A stretch of DNA of 8,545 bases from SURF-33 sp964598885 (GTDB lineage Bacteria; Desulfobacterota; Desulfobacteria; Desulfobacterales; Desulfosalsimonadaceae), in assembly GCA_964598885.1 (NCBI GenBank), contig CAZRES010000127.1:1-8545 (forward strand), read 5' to 3'. This document shows, one piece after another, positions 5,848 to 8,545 of the stretch. The stretch's first letter is position 1. Each line of letters starts with the position of its first letter. The notes beneath the pieces are model-generated. The model searched no databases and was not told where the DNA came from. It worked only from the letters and a program-made list of their open reading frames with translations. The position numbers and the translations under genes were made by a program.

Positions 5848-7476
5848 CTAGGAATGACCATAGCCGGTCAATGCCGACCAGCCGCCTTTCGCCTGCTCCC
5901 GGTACGCAGACACAGCGGCTCCGGGAGGGCCGTCAAACAATATCTTTCCTTTATGGAGCACCAATGCCCGTGTACAGATTTTTTCTATAAACCCGATATT
6001 ATGACTGACGATGATGGCGGCTTTGGCTTCCCGGATCAACTCCTGTATCCGGGCGCCGGCTTTTTCATAAAATGCCGCATCTCCGGCATTCAACGCCTCG
6101 TCCACGATGAAAATATCCGGCTTGATCATCGACACGATGGAAAACCCCAGACGCGCCCGCATGCCGGCGGAATAATGTTTGACGGGCTGGTGAATGAATT
6201 TTTGCGAAATCCCTGAAAAACCGACAATATCGGCATACAAGCCGTTGATCTCCTTTTCGGCCAGCCCCAGCATCAGCCCGTTTAAGTAAATATTGTCTTT
6301 GCCGGAAAGCTCAATTCGAAACCCCGCGCCAAAGGTCAACAGCGCGGTGATCCGGCCGTTGATCCGGACATGACCGGCATCCGGCTTCAAAATTCCGCAA
6401 AGCGCCCGGCAAAGCGTAGTTTTTCCGGCCGCGTTGGGGCCGATAACGCCCAGAATCTCGCCTTCCGTGATGCGAAAGCTGATATCGTGCAAGGCCCACA
6501 GCTTCCTTGTGCGTGGTTTCCCCCCTCCCGAAGATCGCTGCAAGCCGCTATCCTCATCCATGCGGGTCTTGTCGAGCCGGTACTCTATGGCAAGCCGTTC
6601 CACCCGGGCAACTTCGGCCTCCCCTACGGAAACCCTGGTAGGAGACAGCTGGATCAGGGACCGTTTTTTCGGCCAAACCCCCTGATGGTCCAGGTAATGC
6701 GCGGTGATATCCGCGGGCACCCCCTGATCACGGATACGCCCCTTTTCCATCCATAACGCACGGCTGCAATATTTTTCCACAAAATCGAGATTGTGCGTAA
6801 CCATAAGCACCAGTTTGGCCCGGTGGATCAATTCCTGAAGTTTTTTGCCGGCTTTTTCGGAAAATGAAAGATCGCCGGCGCTTAATGCTTCATCCAACAC
6901 AAGGATGTCCGGGGTCAGCATGGCGCCGATGGAAAAGCCGAGGCGGGACCGCATGCCGCTGGAATAGCGCTTGAGGGGCTGATCGATAAAATCACCGAGT
7001 TCCGTGAATGCAATGATCGCCTCCATCATGGCCGCCAGATCCCGTTTTTTGAATCCCAGCATCATGCCGTTTAAATAGATATTTTCCCGGCCGGTAAGAT
7101 CCCGCCGGAATCCGGTGCCCAGGGAAAACAGGGAGGAGACCGAACCCGACACCCGGGCCCGGCCCTGGTCGGGTCGGAGCAGTCCGGATATCACCCGGCA
7201 AAGGGTCGTTTTCCCGGCCCCGTTTGATCCGATGATGCCGATGAGCTCCCCGGAATAACAGGTCAGATCAACATCGCGAAGGGCCCACATTTCCTCTCCG
7301 GCCCGTCGTTTGAGCAGCGTATCCATGACCCGCGCCTTCATGACATCCCGCCGGCTGCCGAGCCGGTATTTGACGCCCACGCCGTCAAAACGGATCACCT
7401 CGGCTTCCGGTAACGGGGTAATCCCGCCATCGGAGGAAAAAACAGAAAGGACTTTAGTCCGGACAAGTCGACCCAT
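5848..7476 (-). CDS. wzt: Polysaccharide ABC exporter ATPase with two tandem Wzt/TagH-type nucleotide-binding domains
   Basis: A 542-residue ATPase, about twice the length of a single Wzt/KpsT domain, that should power export of the lipid-linked glycan through the permease encoded just upstream. Domain 1 (about 28-265) has Walker A GSNGAGKT (83-90), GTGFRRDLTGRENIYLNG (120-137), signature YSSGM (171-175), Walker B ILVLDE (191-196, Glu196) and the switch histidine in VTHN (His228). Domain 2 (about 288-530) has GPNAAGKT (346-353), GAGFRIELSGKDNIYLNG (383-400), YSAGM (435-439), IFIVDE (455-460, Glu460) and VSHN (His492). The G-x-GF...L(T/S)G segment is a mark of the Wzt/TagH export group. Both halves look catalytically complete. 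Unlike many Wzt proteins there is no C-terminal carbohydrate-binding domain; only about 25 residues follow domain 2. A polar linker (about 255-325) separates the halves. The ATG at 7476 follows the permease stop by 7 bases with only a weak ribosome binding site. I use wzt as a family-level name. Confidence 0.93.
   Translation of the reverse strand: MGRLVRTKVLSVFSSDGGITPLPEAEVIRFDGVGVKYRLGSRRDVMKARVMDTLLKRRAGEEMWALRDVDLTCYSGELIGIIGSNGAGKTTLCRVISGLLRPDQGRARVSGSVSSLFSLGTGFRRDLTGRENIYLNGMMLGFKKRDLAAMMEAIIAFTELGDFIDQPLKRYSSGMRSRLGFSIGAMLTPDILVLDEALSAGDLSFSEKAGKKLQELIHRAKLVLMVTHNLDFVEKYCSRALWMEKGRIRDQGVPADITAHYLDHQGVWPKKRSLIQLSPTRVSVGEAEVARVERLAIEYRLDKTRMDEDSGLQRSSGGGKPRTRKLWALHDISFRITEGEILGVIGPNAAGKTTLCRALCGILKPDAGHVRINGRITALLTFGAGFRIELSGKDNIYLNGLMLGLAEKEINGLYADIVGFSGISQKFIHQPVKHYSAGMRARLGFSIVSMIKPDIFIVDEALNAGDAAFYEKAGARIQELIREAKAAIIVSHNIGFIEKICTRALVLHKGKILFDGPPGAAVSAYREQAKGGWSALTGYGHS
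5923..7290 (-). repeat. Intragenic tandem duplication: two homologous ATPase modules in one gene
   Basis: Residues 63-254 (7290-6715) and 326-518 (6501-5923) of the ATPase align with a single one-residue gap. By my hand count about 96 of 192 positions are identical, including stretches outside the universal ATPase motifs, such as NIYLNG-x-MLG and the EKAG-xx-xQELI segment after Walker B. This is more than expected from generic ABC domains and points to duplication and fusion of one wzt-like gene. The copies are well diverged, so the event is not recent. Confidence 0.8.
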
Positions 7477-7483
7477 GGCTTAC

Positions 7484-8263
7484 TTACAGCGCCTTGATGA
7501 TGCGGTGTTCAAAGAAATGATAAATATCGATCATTATAAGGACCGCCAGGCTTGAAAAAATTCCGATGGCCGCCAGCGGCCACATGGCGGGCGCCGTGTT
7601 GTGGATAATGATCGATCGATACGCCTCCAGGAGACAGGCAATGGGATTGATGGCCAGCAGCCAGGACATGCTTTCCGGGATCATGCTGGCATACCAGATG
7701 ACCGGTGATCCGTAAAATCCGATTCGTAAAAAATGCCGGATCAGCATTTCCATGTCCCGGACAAAAACGCTCAGATAGGCCACCATCAGCGAGACGGCCA
7801 GGGTCAGCAGCATCTGGACGGCAATAACCATGGGCAGCCAGATCATGGCCGCGCCGGGCTTGACCTGGAAAAACAGCAGGCACGCCGCCACAATCACCAG
7901 CCCGAAGCCGAAATTGATCATCTGGCTCAGCACGGTGCAAAGTGGAAACGTGGCCTTGGGCAGATAGACCTGGGTAATAATGGCCGACTGGGAGGTAATG
8001 GAGCGGGTAGCCGCGGTGACCGACGACGCCACCCATCGCCAGACGATCAGACCAATGGCCAGATAAATGCCGTAATCCACTCCCCTTGCCCGCTCAAAGA
8101 CCACCACCACCACGAAGTAATAGATCATCACCTGCAGAGCCGGATCCAGCAGCCACCAGAAAAAACCGAGATACGTGTTTTTATGCTGGGATTTGAGCCC
8201 GGACAGCACCAGATACTTGATCAGGTCCATCCGCTTGAACAGTTCTTTAAGATAGGCTTTCAT
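7484..8263 (-). CDS. wzm: Wzm/KpsM-like ABC-2 type polysaccharide export permease
   Basis: A 259-residue integral membrane protein, the usual length for Wzm, KpsM or TagG permeases, that forms (normally as a dimer) the inner-membrane channel for lipid-linked polysaccharide. Around six hydrophobic segments can be placed near residues 32-56, 64-86, 107-134, 139-166, 178-197 and 229-247. Family marks are the amphipathic N-terminus leading into NTYLGFFWWLLDPALQ (29-44), FVRDMEMLIRHFLRI (167-181) followed by SPVIWY (186-191), and NPIACLLEAYR (206-216). Only one permease gene is present, so a homodimer is expected. The ATG at 8263 is fixed by an in-frame TAA one codon upstream (3 bases between). 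There is no clear ribosome binding site, and it starts 24 bases after the methyltransferase stop. The ATPase gene follows 7 bases after its own stop. The symbol wzm is a family-level name; kpsM or tagG would be alternatives. Confidence 0.94.
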   Translation of the reverse strand: MKAYLKELFKRMDLIKYLVLSGLKSQHKNTYLGFFWWLLDPALQVMIYYFVVVVVFERARGVDYGIYLAIGLIVWRWVASSVTAATRSITSQSAIITQVYLPKATFPLCTVLSQMINFGFGLVIVAACLLFFQVKPGAAMIWLPMVIAVQMLLTLAVSLMVAYLSVFVRDMEMLIRHFLRIGFYGSPVIWYASMIPESMSWLLAINPIACLLEAYRSIIIHNTAPAMWPLAAIGIFSSLAVLIMIDIYHFFEHRIIKAL

Positions 8264-8287
8264 GAATTACATCATTTAAAAGACGGG

Positions 8288-8545
8288 TTAAGCCGGCAGC
8301 CGGCGGGTTAAGACCCAATGCATGATTTTCCGCCAGATCCGCTGGCGCAGGGCAAAAAAGAACGAGAGCCGGTATTTTTGACAGACCAGAACCGTATCCT
8401 TCCACATGTCTTTTTTCGCGTCCGCCAAAGCCGCATGGGCCGCCTGGTTTTCCACGGAAAGGACCTTGAGTCGGCCAAACCGGGCCAGGGCATCCATGCC
8501 GTCGGGGAAAAACCGCCAGCAGTCCACGGGATACCGGTGCTGAGG
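8288..8545 (-). CDS. C-terminal end of a probable class I SAM-dependent methyltransferase (N-terminus beyond window)
   Basis: The reading frame is open from the right edge of the window to a TAA at 8290-8288, giving the last 85 residues of a longer protein. The first visible residues, PQHRYPVDCWRFFPDGMDAL, match the pattern seen near the end of many class I (Methyltransf_11 type) SAM-dependent methyltransferases in sugar clusters (H-x-YP-x-D-x-WRF-x-PDG). The SAM-binding motifs would lie upstream and cannot be checked. The remaining residues are basic and amphipathic (RQRIWRKIMHWVL near the end). In this setting the enzyme could methylate a sugar of the glycan or cap its non-reducing end. A GTG at 8527 is in frame but lies inside the conserved segment, so it is not the true start. 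Identification rests on one motif region. Confidence 0.6.
   Translation of the reverse strand, partial: PQHRYPVDCWRFFPDGMDALARFGRLKVLSVENQAAHAALADAKKDMWKDTVLVCQKYRLSFFFALRQRIWRKIMHWVLTRRLPA

Noticed and set aside
7509..8036. Minus-strand 175-codon reading frame overlapping the permease in another frame
   Set aside because: It overlaps the permease entirely, lacks its membrane segments and family motifs, and has frame-shifted, Gly/His/Arg-rich composition.
7733..8311. Plus-strand 192-codon reading frame opposite the permease gene
   Set aside because: The product is full of His, Gln and Asn, as expected for the complement of a hydrophobic membrane protein gene. The permease on the minus strand has strong family motifs and a normal length.
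8284..8312. Nine-base direct repeat cgggttaag (8284-8292 and 8304-8312) flanking gccggcagccggc
   Set aside because: It lies at the end of the methyltransferase coding sequence, is short, and lacks the T-run of a terminator or the flanks of a mobile element. Chance is sufficient.
1..8545. Search by eye for CRISPR repeats, tRNA or rRNA genes, insertion-sequence ends and strong terminators
   Set aside because: None found. Nearly all bases lie in eight same-strand genes, and the gaps are too short for such elements.

Overview
The window is one stretch of a bacterial cell-surface polysaccharide (O-antigen or capsule type) biosynthesis and export cluster. All eight genes lie on the minus strand and are read from high to low coordinates. 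The longest non-coding gaps are 76 and 68 bases, and several junctions are only 3 to 37 bases, so the genes are probably one transcription unit. The first and last genes run off the window edges. By eye the DNA is slightly above 50% GC, without tRNA, rRNA, insertion sequence or CRISPR. The style of the proteins (Wzm/Wzt-type exporter, mixed GT2/GT4 glycosyltransferases, MraY/WecA-like transferase, SDR epimerase) would fit a Gram-negative anaerobe such as a member of the Desulfobacterota. That placement is an impression, not a demonstrated assignment.

In transcription order the layout is: (1) 8545-8288, the C-terminal end of a probable SAM-dependent methyltransferase; (2) 8263-7484, the ABC-2 type membrane permease (Wzm-like); (3) 7476-5848, a double-length ATPase carrying two complete Wzt-type nucleotide-binding domains; (4) 5810-4728, a GT2 glycosyltransferase with an N-terminal extension; (5) 4651-3521, a GT-B glycosyltransferase of family GT4, starting with GTG; (6) 3490-2564, a WbbL-like GT2 glycosyltransferase, starting with TTG; (7) 2495-1527, an NAD-dependent sugar-nucleotide epimerase/dehydratase; (8) 1523-1, a polyprenyl-phosphate sugar-1-phosphate transferase (MraY/WecA-like) that continues into a second, FlaA1/WbpM-like membrane region and leaves the window.

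Together these make most of an ABC-transporter-dependent polysaccharide pathway. The epimerase supplies a nucleotide sugar, the membrane transferase starts the glycan on undecaprenyl phosphate, the three glycosyltransferases extend it on the cytoplasmic face, the methyltransferase may modify or cap it, and the Wzm/Wzt pair exports the lipid-linked chain.

The two most unusual points are architectural. The exporter ATPase is an internal duplication: by my hand alignment its halves are about 50% identical over about 190 residues, and both keep all ATPase motifs. The initiating transferase is fused to a membrane module normally found in front of the nucleotide-binding domain of FlaA1/WbpM-type proteins.
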